Source: CAZNKU01 sp045541135 (GTDB taxonomy: Bacteria; Bacillota; Clostridia; Monoglobales; Firm-18). Taken from it: a stretch of DNA of 64,000 nt. How positions within the stretch are numbered: position 1 is the stretch's first letter; each line of letters opens with the position of its first letter. The notes below the pieces were generated by a model. That model had not been told where the DNA came from, ran no database searches, and saw nothing but the letters and a program-made list of their open reading frames with translations. Positions 1-7,788 of the stretch are shown piece by piece. Made by a program: the position numbers and the translations under genes. The stretch spans positions 62,001-126,000 of the forward strand of contig JAZQIO010000051.1 of NCBI GenBank assembly GCA_045541135.1. The letters run 5' to 3'.

Positions 1-317
1 TTTTCTGGCATCTTGGTAAAAACATATATGATTGGAATGAGTATGTTACTTTGTTTTTTGAATTGAGTGTGTATTATAATGCCGTGCTGGCAATGTTCAA
101 TCTTTTGCCAATACCACCCCTTGATGGATCTAAAGTATTACTTGCATTTTTACCAAGTAAATATTATTTTAAGTTTATGGAATATGAACAGTACGGTATG
201 ATTGTGATTTTGATTTTGGCATTTACAAATGTTTCCTCAAAAATAATAAGTGTTGGCGTTGAAAATCTTATTGGGAAACTTGAAAAAATTGTTATGATGA
301 TTTTAGGAGTGTCTTGA
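1..317 (+). CDS. Site-2 protease family (M50) membrane protein, 3' end only
   Basis: C-terminal part of an intramembrane zinc metalloprotease of the M50 (site-2 protease) family; the 5' end lies outside the window because the reading frame is open from base 3. The visible part has an N-L-L-P-I-P-P-L-D-G motif, in which the Asp is the usual third zinc ligand, followed by a hydrophobic helix (ILILAFTNV). The HExxH helix must lie upstream. The gene overlaps scpA in a TGATG junction, and M50-scpA-scpB-ytfJ is a common Clostridia gene order. The substrate is unknown; nothing marks it as the sporulation protease SpoIVFB rather than a general M50 protein. Confidence 0.85.
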   Translation, partial: FWHLGKNIYDWNEYVTLFFELSVYYNAVLAMFNLLPIPPLDGSKVLLAFLPSKYYFKFMEYEQYGMIVILILAFTNVSSKIISVGVENLIGKLEKIVMMILGVS

Positions 318-1078
318 TGAAGCAGATAGCTTTTAAATTGCAGATTTTTGAAGGTCCGTTGGATTTGCTTATGCATCTTATAAATAAAAATAAAGTAAGT
401 ATCTATGATATTCCGATTTCGGAAATAACTGAACAGTATCTGGATTATATTGCTGAAATGGATCATTATGATATTGAAGTTTCAAGTGAGTTTTTGGTGC
501 TTGCGGCTAATCTTTTGTATATAAAATCCAAAATGATTCTTCCTAAGGATGATGATGAAACAGAAGAGGAAGACCCAAGACTTGAGCTTACACAAAGACT
601 TGAAGAATATAAAAGAATGAAGATGGCTGCAGAGTATTTAAGAGAAAAGGAATTCTCCGGAGGATTCACTTTCTTTAAACAAAGAGATTATATTCAGCCT
701 ATACTGATTGATGAAAGTCTGAAGTTAGTTACACTCGAAAGTCTTAAAGAAGCTGCAGAAAATGTTGTGTATCTCATAGACAGGAAAAAACCTGTGTCTA
801 TAAACAAATTTTCTGGTATTGTGGGACGTGACCCAATTCCTGTATTTACAAAAGTTAAAGAATTTGTTAAAAGGTTTTTGGTTAACCGAAAAATTAAGTT
901 TGTAGATATGTTTAGAAATGTAAAAAGCCGTGATGAAGCGGTAGCATCATTTTTGGCTGTTTTAGAACTTATAAAAATGAACAAAATAACTGTTGGGACA
1001 GAAAAAGAAGAATTTGAAATAACGTATGTTGGTAAGGGTGAAATAAATGAAGAAGACTTTGAGCATTCCGAATATTGA
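317..1078 (+). CDS. scpA: Segregation and condensation protein A
   Basis: Kleisin subunit of the bacterial SMC-ScpA-ScpB condensin that compacts and separates newly replicated chromosomes. The 253-residue length is normal. The N-terminus (FKLQIFEGPLDLLMHLI) is the family signature that binds the SMC neck, the middle is charged and helical, and the C-terminus (residues about 170-245) is the winged helix that binds the SMC head. I chose ATG at 317, which overlaps the previous stop and has AGGAG at 305-309, over the TTG three bases earlier. The end overlaps scpB by 32 bases, so the two are probably translationally coupled. Confidence 0.96.
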   Translation: MKQIAFKLQIFEGPLDLLMHLINKNKVSIYDIPISEITEQYLDYIAEMDHYDIEVSSEFLVLAANLLYIKSKMILPKDDDETEEEDPRLELTQRLEEYKRMKMAAEYLREKEFSGGFTFFKQRDYIQPILIDESLKLVTLESLKEAAENVVYLIDRKKPVSINKFSGIVGRDPIPVFTKVKEFVKRFLVNRKIKFVDMFRNVKSRDEAVASFLAVLELIKMNKITVGTEKEEFEITYVGKGEINEEDFEHSEY

Positions 1079-1610
1079 GTCTATAGTAGAAGCATGCCTT
1101 TTTGCTTCTGGTGATGCATTGCACATAGAAAAACTCAGTGAAATAACAGAGGTTGAAATTGATGAACTTCGAAGTTTGCTTAAAAATATGATGGACAAGT
1201 ATAACTACGAAAAAAGAGGGGTAAAGATTATTCGCCTTGGAGATAAATACCAAATGTCAACACGTGGTGAGTTTGCTGAATATGTACAAAAAATAGTTGA
1301 ACCCAAGAAGAAAAATCCGCTTTCTAAGGCCACAATGGAAGTTTTGGCAATTATTGCATATAAGCAACCTATTACCAGAGCATCTATCGAGCATGTCAGA
1401 GGTGTTAATTGTGATAATTCCGTAAGCAGACTTTTAGAACTTGGGCTTGTTGAGGTTGTCGGAAGAGTTGATGCCCCTGGGCGTCCGTCTCTGTTGGGAA
1501 CAACTGATGAGTTTTTAAGAAATTTTGCCATTTCGGGTTTAGAAGAACTTATGCCTGTCGATAACTTTGTTATAGAGGAAGTAGAAACAAGCGAACAAAA
1601 CGAACAATAA
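1047..1610 (+). CDS. scpB: Segregation and condensation protein B
   Basis: Dimeric winged-helix partner of ScpA in the SMC condensin complex. The 187-residue length is typical. The family features are ESIVEACLFASGDALHIEKL near the N-terminus and LSKATMEVLAIIAYKQPITR followed by IEHVRGVN at the start of the second winged helix. It starts inside the end of scpA and is followed 12 bases after its stop by the DUF2953 gene, so it sits in one operon from the M50 gene to ytfJ. Confidence 0.96.
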   Translation: MKKTLSIPNIESIVEACLFASGDALHIEKLSEITEVEIDELRSLLKNMMDKYNYEKRGVKIIRLGDKYQMSTRGEFAEYVQKIVEPKKKNPLSKATMEVLAIIAYKQPITRASIEHVRGVNCDNSVSRLLELGLVEVVGRVDAPGRPSLLGTTDEFLRNFAISGLEELMPVDNFVIEEVETSEQNEQ

Positions 1611-1622
1611 GGATGTTGTGTT

Positions 1623-2213
1623 ATGAATTTATTTATTGTAATTACGTGTGCTTTGGTCGCACTTCTGTTAATTGTTTTTTATGTAATTTTTTGCGCAAAG
1701 TTTAATTTTTATGTCAAGATAAATAATAAAGATATAAAAATGTATTGGGGAAAAAGTATAATATACAATTCTTGGGAAGATATTGGCCTTTTTGATGAGC
1801 CTGAAGATAAAATTACAGAATTCGAAGACAGATATAAAAAGATGAAGAAGATAATTAATTTTCTTAGAAGAATTCTGGATGATAAAAATGATGATATAAT
1901 ATATATTCTGAAGTATGCAAAGAAGACTTTTTCTGTAAAAAAATTAGATATTTCCCTTGACTATGGTTTTGATGATGCCGCGCTTACAGGGATTACCGGA
2001 GGTGTTATATGGGGAATTATTTCCGGACTTTCCGGTTTTGTTGGTCGTTTTATTGATTTTAAAAAATTTACCAATATAGCGGTAAAACCGTATTATACCG
2101 AAAAAATTTTAGATTTCAGGTTGGATTTGGTTTTTGATGTAAGCCTTTATAATTACCTGAAAACAAAAAAACTAGTAAAAAGATTTAAAAAAACATTGGA
2201 AGGCAGGCGTTAA
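1623..2213 (+). CDS. DUF2953 domain membrane-anchored protein
   Basis: A 196-residue protein with one N-terminal transmembrane helix (residues about 3-25) and a charged body. The C-terminal half carries the DUF2953 pattern: a small Gly-rich amphipathic stretch (ALTGITGGVIWG) followed by a region ending KLVKRF. Function is not established. In many spore-forming Firmicutes this family lies directly before ytfJ, as here with only three bases between stop and start, so a link to sporulation or the spore envelope is plausible but is an inference from context. Confidence 0.8.
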   Translation: MNLFIVITCALVALLLIVFYVIFCAKFNFYVKINNKDIKMYWGKSIIYNSWEDIGLFDEPEDKITEFEDRYKKMKKIINFLRRILDDKNDDIIYILKYAKKTFSVKKLDISLDYGFDDAALTGITGGVIWGIISGLSGFVGRFIDFKKFTNIAVKPYYTEKILDFRLDLVFDVSLYNYLKTKKLVKRFKKTLEGRR

Positions 2214-2216
2214 TTA

Positions 2217-2615
2217 ATGGCACAGTATGAATTGGAAAATTTGTTTATGACTTCAATGGAAGGTTTGAAAAAACTTGTTATAGATACAGAAACAATTGTA
2301 GGAAAACCTATTGAACTTAATAACGGGACAACAATAATACCGTTAAGTCGTCTGTCTGTTGGCTATGGTATGGGCGGTTGGGATTATGATAATTCCAAAG
2401 AGGTAAGTAACAACAAAAATTCTAATTTGAAAAAGAATGGTGTTACAGCCGGAACAGGTGGAGGTGCAACTGTAAAACCTGTCGGTTTTTTGGTTGTTTC
2501 TGACGGCAATGTTAAGCTTTTGAATATTGATAGTGCAACACCGTTCGAAAAAATATGTGATATGATACCTGCAACATTACAATCTCTTACAGAGATTTTT
2601 AAAAAAAATGATTAA
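2217..2615 (+). CDS. ytfJ: Sporulation protein YtfJ (GerW family)
   Basis: Small protein (132 residues) of the GerW/YtfJ spore protein family. It matches the family in the N-terminal NLFMTSMEGLKKLVIDTETI, a Gly-rich centre (YGMGGWDYDN and GTGGGATVKPVGFLVV) and normal length. In Bacillus the homologue is made in the forespore and is needed for normal lysozyme-induced germination. It is the last gene of the scpAB operon and is followed by a strong terminator. Its presence supports a sporulating host. Confidence 0.93.
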   Translation: MAQYELENLFMTSMEGLKKLVIDTETIVGKPIELNNGTTIIPLSRLSVGYGMGGWDYDNSKEVSNNKNSNLKKNGVTAGTGGGATVKPVGFLVVSDGNVKLLNIDSATPFEKICDMIPATLQSLTEIFKKND

Positions 2616-2619
2616 AATT

Positions 2620-2652
2620 GGGGCTGTAAAATTGATTTTACAGCCCCTTTTG
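2620..2652 (+). terminator. Rho-independent terminator after ytfJ
   Basis: Perfect stem GGGGCTGTAAA / TTTACAGCCCC with a five-base loop followed by TTTTGT; it closes the scpA-ytfJ operon. Confidence 0.9.
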
Positions 2653-2700
2653 TAATAATATTTCTAAAAAATATATTAGTATTTTTAAAGAATTTATAGA

Positions 2701-2727
2701 TTGATAATATTATAATTGTGATATAAT
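2701..2727 (+). promoter_or_regulatory. Putative promoter of first GH39-like gene
   Basis: TTGATA at 2701-2706 and TATAAT at 2722-2727. The spacing of 15 is short, so the -35 assignment is weak, but the -10 is perfect and sits just upstream of the leader and the GAGG ribosome site at 2738-2741. Confidence 0.4.
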
Positions 2728-2749
2728 ATTTATTGTAGAGGTATTATTT

Positions 2750-4165
2750 ATGGAACGTTTAATTAAAATAGGTAATGTAAAAAAGAAGTCTTCGATTGAT
2801 GTTAAAAATTCTAAAATTGGTATTGGGTTTGAAAAACTTGATCGTAATGTTTTTGACCCCGAAAAAGCATATGACAGAGTTGCTGAACTTGGTGTGAAAT
2901 GGGTACGTATTCAGTCCGGTTGGCAACGTACTGAAATTGAAAAAGGTGTATATGATTTTGAATGGATTGATAAAATTGTAGATAATCTAATTACGCGTGG
3001 ACTGCAACCTTGGATTTGTCTTTGCTACGGAAATAAGCTTTACAGTGAAGATGCAGCAAAAGTTTTCGGAGCAGTTGGTGTACCTCCTATTTTTAATGAT
3101 GAGCAGAAAAATGCATGGGAAAATTATGTTAAAGAAGTAGCTGCAAGATATAAAGGCAAAGTTGATTTATTTGAGGTATGGAACGAGCCTGATGGCAAAT
3201 GGTGTTGGAAGCATGGAGTAAATGCTACTGAACTTGGTAATTTTACAATTGCGACGGCAAAGGCTGTTAAAGAAGCTAATCCGGATGCCAAGGTTGTTGG
3301 TGGTGTTTGCTGTCGTGCCGATTTGAATTTTATAAATGAAGCTATGCACACAGGTATGGGAAATTACTTGGATTATGTTTCATATCACCAGTATACACAC
3401 GATGAAACTGCAGTTGTATCTTATGTTAAGGCATTGCGTTCACTTTGCAAAAGTTTTAATAATAAAATTGAAATTATACAGGGTGAATCAGGTTCACAGT
3501 CACGTAGTGGAGGATGCGGTGCCGTTAAGGAAGGTGCATGGACACCTGTAAGGCAGGCAAAACAACTTTTGCGTCATTCATTGGCAGACTTTATGGCTGA
3601 AGTTGAATTTACATCATATTTCTCTTGTATGGATATGATTGAGGCTTTAAATGGTGTAGTAGGAGATATAGGAAGTTATACAGACTTCGGTTATTTTGGA
3701 GTTTTGGGTGCGGACTTTGATAAAGAAGGTCACTCAATAGGTACATATACACCTAAAATGTCTTACTGGGCTTTGCAGACAATATCTTCAATTTTTGCTG
3801 AAGAATTCAGTTTATGTGATATCCCTGTTATGCTTTTACCTCAGGAATCGAAAAGATTTTTTGGCTTTGATTGTAGCGAACAGGAAGTTGTACATCAGGG
3901 CTTTTCAAAACCTGACGGCTCAAAAGCATTTGTGTACTGGTATCCTTCAAATATTTTGAAAATTGACTATGAGGCTACAGTTACATTGCAAATTGCAGGT
4001 CTTGGAAAAAAGTTTAAACTTGTTGATTTAATGGATGGCTCGGTATATAAAATTCCCGAAAATATGATTGAAGATCAAGGATATGGATGTTATAAATTAA
4101 TTAATATTCCGATAAAAGATTATCCTTTGATGCTTACTTTTGATAACTTTGAAGAATTAGAATAG
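2750..4165 (+). CDS. Clan GH-A glycoside hydrolase, GH39-like (paralog 1)
   Basis: A 471-residue TIM-barrel retaining glycosidase, closest in appearance to GH39 beta-xylosidase-like enzymes. It has no signal peptide, so it should act in the cytoplasm on imported oligosaccharides. Strand 4 ends in LFEVWNEPDG, giving E146 as candidate acid/base, and strand 7 carries IIQGESGSQS, giving E246 as candidate nucleophile. VSYHQYTHDE (about 210-219) is a typical active-site strand. The last 80 residues look like a beta-sandwich. The stop is 10 bases before the fucosidase start, so the two are one operon. A same-length paralog lies at 6087-7502. Family assignment within clan GH-A is by eye; substrate is unknown. 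Confidence 0.78.
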   Translation: MERLIKIGNVKKKSSIDVKNSKIGIGFEKLDRNVFDPEKAYDRVAELGVKWVRIQSGWQRTEIEKGVYDFEWIDKIVDNLITRGLQPWICLCYGNKLYSEDAAKVFGAVGVPPIFNDEQKNAWENYVKEVAARYKGKVDLFEVWNEPDGKWCWKHGVNATELGNFTIATAKAVKEANPDAKVVGGVCCRADLNFINEAMHTGMGNYLDYVSYHQYTHDETAVVSYVKALRSLCKSFNNKIEIIQGESGSQSRSGGCGAVKEGAWTPVRQAKQLLRHSLADFMAEVEFTSYFSCMDMIEALNGVVGDIGSYTDFGYFGVLGADFDKEGHSIGTYTPKMSYWALQTISSIFAEEFSLCDIPVMLLPQESKRFFGFDCSEQEVVHQGFSKPDGSKAFVYWYPSNILKIDYEATVTLQIAGLGKKFKLVDLMDGSVYKIPENMIEDQGYGCYKLINIPIKDYPLMLTFDNFEELE

Positions 4166-4175
4166 AGGTGTTGTA

Positions 4176-5426
4176 ATGCATAATCATATAACAAAACAAC
4201 AAAGAGATTTTTTAGACTGGGAATTTGGTGTGTTTTTACACTTTGGTATTAGAACGTTTTATGAAGGACATAAGGATTGGGACATGAAGCCTATGGATGC
4301 ATCTGCTTTTAATCCCACAAACCTTGACTGTGAGCAGTGGATACGTACTATAAAAAAAGCAGGAGCAAAATATGCGATTTTTGTATGCAAGCACCACGAC
4401 GGCTTTGCAAACTGGCCTTCAAAATATACTGATTATTCTGTTGCAAATACGCCTTGGAAAAATGGAAAAGGTGATGTTGTAGATGAGTTTGTAAAGGCTT
4501 GCAGAAAGTATGATATGAAAGTTGGTCTTTACTATTCTCCTGCACAGGTTGGTGCAAGTTCTCATAATACTGAAAAAATCGATGGGGAGGCATACTGTAC
4601 ATATTTTATAAATCAGATAAGTGAACTTTTAACTAACTATGGTAAAATTGATTATCTGTGGTTTGACGGTTGTGGCAGCGAAGGTATTGATTATGATAAA
4701 AACAGAATTGTCGATGCCATAAGAAGTATGCAACCTGAAATTTTGATATTCAATATGTGGGATCCGGATACACGTTGGGTTGGCAATGAAAGCGGTTATA
4801 CACCACTTCCGAACTACAATTATGTAGATAAGCTTAATTTTTCGATTTTATCAAACAAACTTGACGAAGCAACACTTGGTGGCAACAAGCCATTTTTACC
4901 TGCTGAATGTGATTTTAAAATGCGTCAGAATGCGTGGTTCCACAGTAAGTATAACGAATATACAAGAAAGAGTCTTGATGAACTGTTAGGCATTTATTAT
5001 TATTCTGTTGGACGTGGAAGTAATTTTCTTATAAATATCGGTCCGGATGAGGGTGGTGTTTTGCCTCAGGCTGACTGTGATTTGCTTCTGGCTTTTGGTG
5101 ATGAAATCAGAAGAAGATTTTCAAACCCTGTTGAACCTGATAAAGTAGAATATCTCGAAAGCGAAATTCATGTTCATTTTAAAGACAGAGAAGTTATAAA
5201 CACTGTGGTTATGATGGAAAATCTTGAAACAGCAGATGTAATAGATGATTATTCAATTGGTATTTATACACACTATCGTGAACAGCTGATAGATGTTTAT
5301 TACGGCAAAACAGTAGGACATAAGGCAATTTGTGAATTTCCGCACGTTTCGGCAAACGAATTTGTTATTAAGGTTAACAAGCCTGCAAGCAACATAACAG
5401 ACATAAAATTCTACAATACAAAATAA
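4176..5426 (+). CDS. GH29 alpha-L-fucosidase
   Basis: Retaining exo-alpha-L-fucosidase family enzyme, 416 residues, with no signal peptide and so probably intracellular. GH29 features in order: FGVFLHFGIRTF near residue 17, KYAIFVCKHHDGFANWPS (65-82), the GLYYSPAQ strand (117-124) and IDYLWFDGCG, where D164 is the expected nucleophile. The C-terminal part after residue about 330 is a small beta domain. It follows the GH39-like gene by 10 bases with a GAGGTG ribosome site, suggesting that the two enzymes trim the same fucosylated oligosaccharide. Confidence 0.9.
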   Translation: MHNHITKQQRDFLDWEFGVFLHFGIRTFYEGHKDWDMKPMDASAFNPTNLDCEQWIRTIKKAGAKYAIFVCKHHDGFANWPSKYTDYSVANTPWKNGKGDVVDEFVKACRKYDMKVGLYYSPAQVGASSHNTEKIDGEAYCTYFINQISELLTNYGKIDYLWFDGCGSEGIDYDKNRIVDAIRSMQPEILIFNMWDPDTRWVGNESGYTPLPNYNYVDKLNFSILSNKLDEATLGGNKPFLPAECDFKMRQNAWFHSKYNEYTRKSLDELLGIYYYSVGRGSNFLINIGPDEGGVLPQADCDLLLAFGDEIRRRFSNPVEPDKVEYLESEIHVHFKDREVINTVVMMENLETADVIDDYSIGIYTHYREQLIDVYYGKTVGHKAICEFPHVSANEFVIKVNKPASNITDIKFYNTK

Positions 5427-5436
5427 TTTTAAAATC

Positions 5437-5463
5437 GCCTTTTTTGTTGACAAAATAAGGCGG
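5437..5463 (+). terminator. Weak hairpin after GH29 gene
   Basis: CGCC-T-rich arm pairing with an A-rich arm ending GGCG, with one bulged T, directly behind the fucosidase stop. The tail is only partly T-rich, so termination may be incomplete. The stem overlaps the -35 box of the next promoter. Confidence 0.4.
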
Positions 5464-5475
5464 TTATATTATTAT
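5447..5475 (+). promoter_or_regulatory. Putative sigma-A promoter before GH78 stump and yhbY
   Basis: TTGACA at 5447-5452, a 17-base spacer, and TATTAT at 5470-5475. It lies at the very start of the decayed glycosidase fragment, so the fragment would become the roughly 200-base leader of yhbY mRNA. Confidence 0.5.
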
Positions 5476-5689
5476 AAATATATTACCATCAGGTATCGTT
5501 GAATTTGTTTATGAACCTATTAATCCAAGTAGATTCGGATATAAGGTGCTTAAAGACATTGAAGGCTTTTTCTATGGAATGGCTGAAAAAACAGGAACAT
5601 TGTGGGAACACAATAAGCCGACAGCAAGCTGTAACCACGGTTTTGCATCTCATGTAATAGTATGGATGAATAAATTTTTAAAGAATTAA
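5459..5689 (+). pseudogene. 3' stump of a GH78-like (alpha-L-rhamnosidase type) glycosidase
   Basis: An open frame of 76 codons with no plausible start, ending TAA at 5687-5689. Its translation contains FFYGMAEKTGTLWEHNKP followed by TASCNHGFASHVIVWMN. This is the kind of C-terminal active-site segment seen in six-hairpin GH78-type alpha-L-rhamnosidase family proteins. Only the last 60 or so residues of an enzyme that is normally several hundred residues long remain; everything upstream is missing. It sits between two related glycosidase genes, suggesting the locus once had another enzyme that was lost by deletion. The family call rests on this short motif. Confidence 0.65.
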
Positions 5690-5699
5690 GGAGAATAAA

Positions 5700-5993
5700 A
5701 TGACAGGAAAACAAAGAGCATATTTAAGAGGATTGGCAAATACAATTGACGCCAAATATCAGATTGGAAAAAACGGTGTAGATGATAACACAATTAAAAT
5801 GGTAGATGAAGCTTTGGAAGCAAATGAGCTTATAAAAATTAAAATTTTAGAAAATGCAATGCTTGATGTACGAGAAACATGTGGTGAAATATGCGAAAAA
5901 ACAGGTGCACACCCTGTACAATGTATAGGCAGTAAATTCGTTATATATCGTGAATCAAAAAATAATAAAACAATTATTGTTCCAAAAAAATAA
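5700..5993 (+). CDS. yhbY: YhbY/CRM-domain ribosome assembly RNA-binding protein
   Basis: A 97-residue single CRM (CRS1-YhbY) domain protein that binds pre-50S ribosomal RNA. It has the family N-terminus (TGKQRAYLRGLAN), the GKNG version of the GxxG RNA-binding loop at about residues 23-26, and the closing VIYRES segment. The ribosome site AAGGAG (5688-5693) overlaps the stop of the glycosidase stump. In relatives yhbY often lies next to obg; here obg is 42 kb away and yhbY is stranded between glycosidase genes, so the surrounding enzymes were probably inserted or rearranged around it. Confidence 0.93.
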   Translation: MTGKQRAYLRGLANTIDAKYQIGKNGVDDNTIKMVDEALEANELIKIKILENAMLDVRETCGEICEKTGAHPVQCIGSKFVIYRESKNNKTIIVPKK

Positions 5994-6019
5994 TTTTTCT
6001 AAAAAAACAAAATATTATT

Positions 6020-6049
6020 TTGATATAAAAAACTCCTGCTTTATGTTAT
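6020..6049 (+). promoter_or_regulatory. Putative promoter of second GH39-like gene
   Basis: TTGATA at 6020-6025, 18-base spacer, TGTTAT at 6044-6049, ahead of the GAGAGGAG ribosome site and the GTG start at 6087. The boxes are imperfect. Confidence 0.4.
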
Positions 6050-6086
6050 AGTATGCTTATAGAATACTGAAGAGAGGAGTTTTTTT

Positions 6087-7502
6087 GTGGAAAGATTGAT
6101 AAAAATTGGAAATTTAAAAAAGAAACTGTCTAAGGATGTTAAGAAATCTAAATTGGGTATAGGTTTTGAAAAATTGGACAGAAATGTGTTTGATCCCGAA
6201 AAGGCGTATGACAGAGTAGGTGAACTTGGGGTTAAATGGGTACGTATTCAGTCTGGGTGGCAACGTACTGAAATAGAAAAAGGCGTATATGATTTTGAAT
6301 GGCTTGATAAAATTGTAGATAACCTTATTGCCCGTGGTTTAAAACCATGGATGTGTTTGTGCTATGGAAATAAATTGTACAGTGAAGATGCTGCAAGGGT
6401 TTTCGGTGCAGTAGGAATACCTCCGATTTTTGATGATGAATCAAAAAATGCTTGGGCTAAATATGTTGAATTAACTGTTGAAAGATATAAAGGAAAGATT
6501 GACTTGTTTGAAGTTTGGAATGAGCCTGACGGAACAACTTTCTGGAAACACGGTGCCAACGGAACTGAATACGGTGAATTTGTAGTTCGCACAGCAAAAG
6601 CAGTAAAAAAAGCAAATCCGGATGCAAAGGTTGTAGCAGGTGCAATGTACCGCAAGAATTTTGAATTTTTGACCGAAGCTATGGAAACGGGAATGTATAA
6701 GTATTTAGATTATGTATCATATCACCAGTATACTCATGATGAAACAGATGTTGTTCCTTATGTAAAGGTGTTAAGGGCACTTTGCAAATCATATAACAAG
6801 GATCTTGAGATTATACAAGGAGAATCCGGTGCACAATCTCGTAGTGGAGGAAACGGTGCTTTGAAAAAAGGCGCATGGACACCTGAAAAACAGGCAAAAG
6901 AACTATTGAGACACGCAGTTGCTGATTTTGTTGCAGGGGTTGAATTTACCTCATATTTTTCTTGCATAGATATGGTTGAAGCTATGCGAGGAGTTGTAGG
7001 TGATGTAAAAACTTATCTGGATTATGGCTATTTTGGTGTTTTGGGAGCAGATTTTGACGAAGAAGGACATTCTGTAGGTACATATACTCCCAAAAAGTCA
7101 TATTGGGCATTGCAGGCTCTTTCATCTATGTTTGCAGAAGATTTTGAATGTTGTGAAATAGCTGTTTTCCGTAAACCTATGGAATCAACAAGACTTTTTG
7201 GTATGGACTGCCACGATGCAACAATTACCGAACATGGATTTTCTAAGCCTGACGGTTCAAAAGCCTATGTATATTGGAATGCAACAAATATTATGACTAC
7301 GGATTTTGAATCCACAATTACGGTCGATGTTGCCAATTTGGGAAATGACATAAAAATTGTCGATTTAATGGATGGCTCGGTTTATAAATTGCCCGAAGAT
7401 ATGATTGAGGATTTGGGGCATAATGTGTTCAGATTAAAAAATGTTCCTATTAAGGATTATCCAATGGCGATTACATTTGATGGTTTTGAGGACTTAGAAT
7501 AA
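6087..7502 (+). CDS. Clan GH-A glycoside hydrolase, GH39-like (paralog 2)
   Basis: A 471-residue paralog of the enzyme at 2750-4165. The two align end to end without gaps and are roughly 70 percent identical by eye. The catalytic strands are kept: VWNEPDG with E146 and IIQGESGAQS with E246. Differences cluster at residues about 124-160 and 185-200 and in the C-terminal beta domain, which are places that could alter substrate fit. No signal peptide. The GTG start has a strong GAGAGGAG ribosome site and its own promoter, so it is separately transcribed from paralog 1. Confidence 0.78.
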   Translation: MERLIKIGNLKKKLSKDVKKSKLGIGFEKLDRNVFDPEKAYDRVGELGVKWVRIQSGWQRTEIEKGVYDFEWLDKIVDNLIARGLKPWMCLCYGNKLYSEDAARVFGAVGIPPIFDDESKNAWAKYVELTVERYKGKIDLFEVWNEPDGTTFWKHGANGTEYGEFVVRTAKAVKKANPDAKVVAGAMYRKNFEFLTEAMETGMYKYLDYVSYHQYTHDETDVVPYVKVLRALCKSYNKDLEIIQGESGAQSRSGGNGALKKGAWTPEKQAKELLRHAVADFVAGVEFTSYFSCIDMVEAMRGVVGDVKTYLDYGYFGVLGADFDEEGHSVGTYTPKKSYWALQALSSMFAEDFECCEIAVFRKPMESTRLFGMDCHDATITEHGFSKPDGSKAYVYWNATNIMTTDFESTITVDVANLGNDIKIVDLMDGSVYKLPEDMIEDLGHNVFRLKNVPIKDYPMAITFDGFEDLE

Positions 7503-7592
7503 ATTTTGTTTTGAATTTTTGAATAATTTTTTGTTAATTGTAAATTATAATGTGTGTAAGGCATTTTAATAAAAAAGGAAGAGTGATTACAC

Positions 7593-7715
7593 ATGAATAA
7601 CGAAAACAGACAGAACAACAATCAAAACAAAAATGAACAGAATAAGCAAAACAATAATCAGAACAAAAACGAACAGAACAAAAACGAACAAAAGAAGGAC
7701 AATAAAAATTTCTAA
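7593..7715 (+). CDS. Tiny Asn/Gln/Lys/Glu-rich low-complexity protein
   Basis: A 40-residue ORF with a good ribosome site (AAGGAAGAG, 7575-7583) and its own terminator. It is made almost only of N, Q, K and E, with an imperfect repeat of the unit NNNQNKNEQNK occurring twice, and has no hydrophobic core. The composition resembles gamma-type small acid-soluble spore proteins, but no family motif can be claimed. CATTTTA at 7562-7568 would fit the -10 of a forespore sigma factor and TATAAT at 7547-7552 a vegetative one; neither has a clear -35. Coding status is likely but unproven. Confidence 0.55.
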   Translation: MNNENRQNNNQNKNEQNKQNNNQNKNEQNKNEQKKDNKNF

Positions 7716-7720
7716 TTAAG

Positions 7721-7761
7721 AAAAATATCGCTGTGGAATTTATCCATAGCGATATTTTTTT
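7721..7761 (+). terminator. Terminator after the tiny ORF
   Basis: Stem AAATATCGCTGTGGA / TCCATAGCGATATTT with one G-T pair and a five-base loop, followed by a run of T. It also lies downstream of the convergent AraC gene and its A-rich left side could serve that strand. Confidence 0.85.
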
Positions 7762-7788
7762 GATGTATTTGCTTGATGCGAAATCATT

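Noticed and set aside
164..1531. Antisense reading frames over scpA and scpB
   Set aside because: Opposite-strand frames of AT-rich conserved genes, without ribosome sites or recognisable protein patterns; the same holds for antisense frames over mfd, gatB, glnN and others.
6027..6086. Inverted repeat AAAAAACTCCT ... AGGAGTTTTTT around the GTG start region of GH39-like paralog 2, looking like an anti-Shine-Dalgarno arm
   Set aside because: The left arm lies between the predicted -35 and -10 boxes and so should not be in the mRNA; the loop is also very long.
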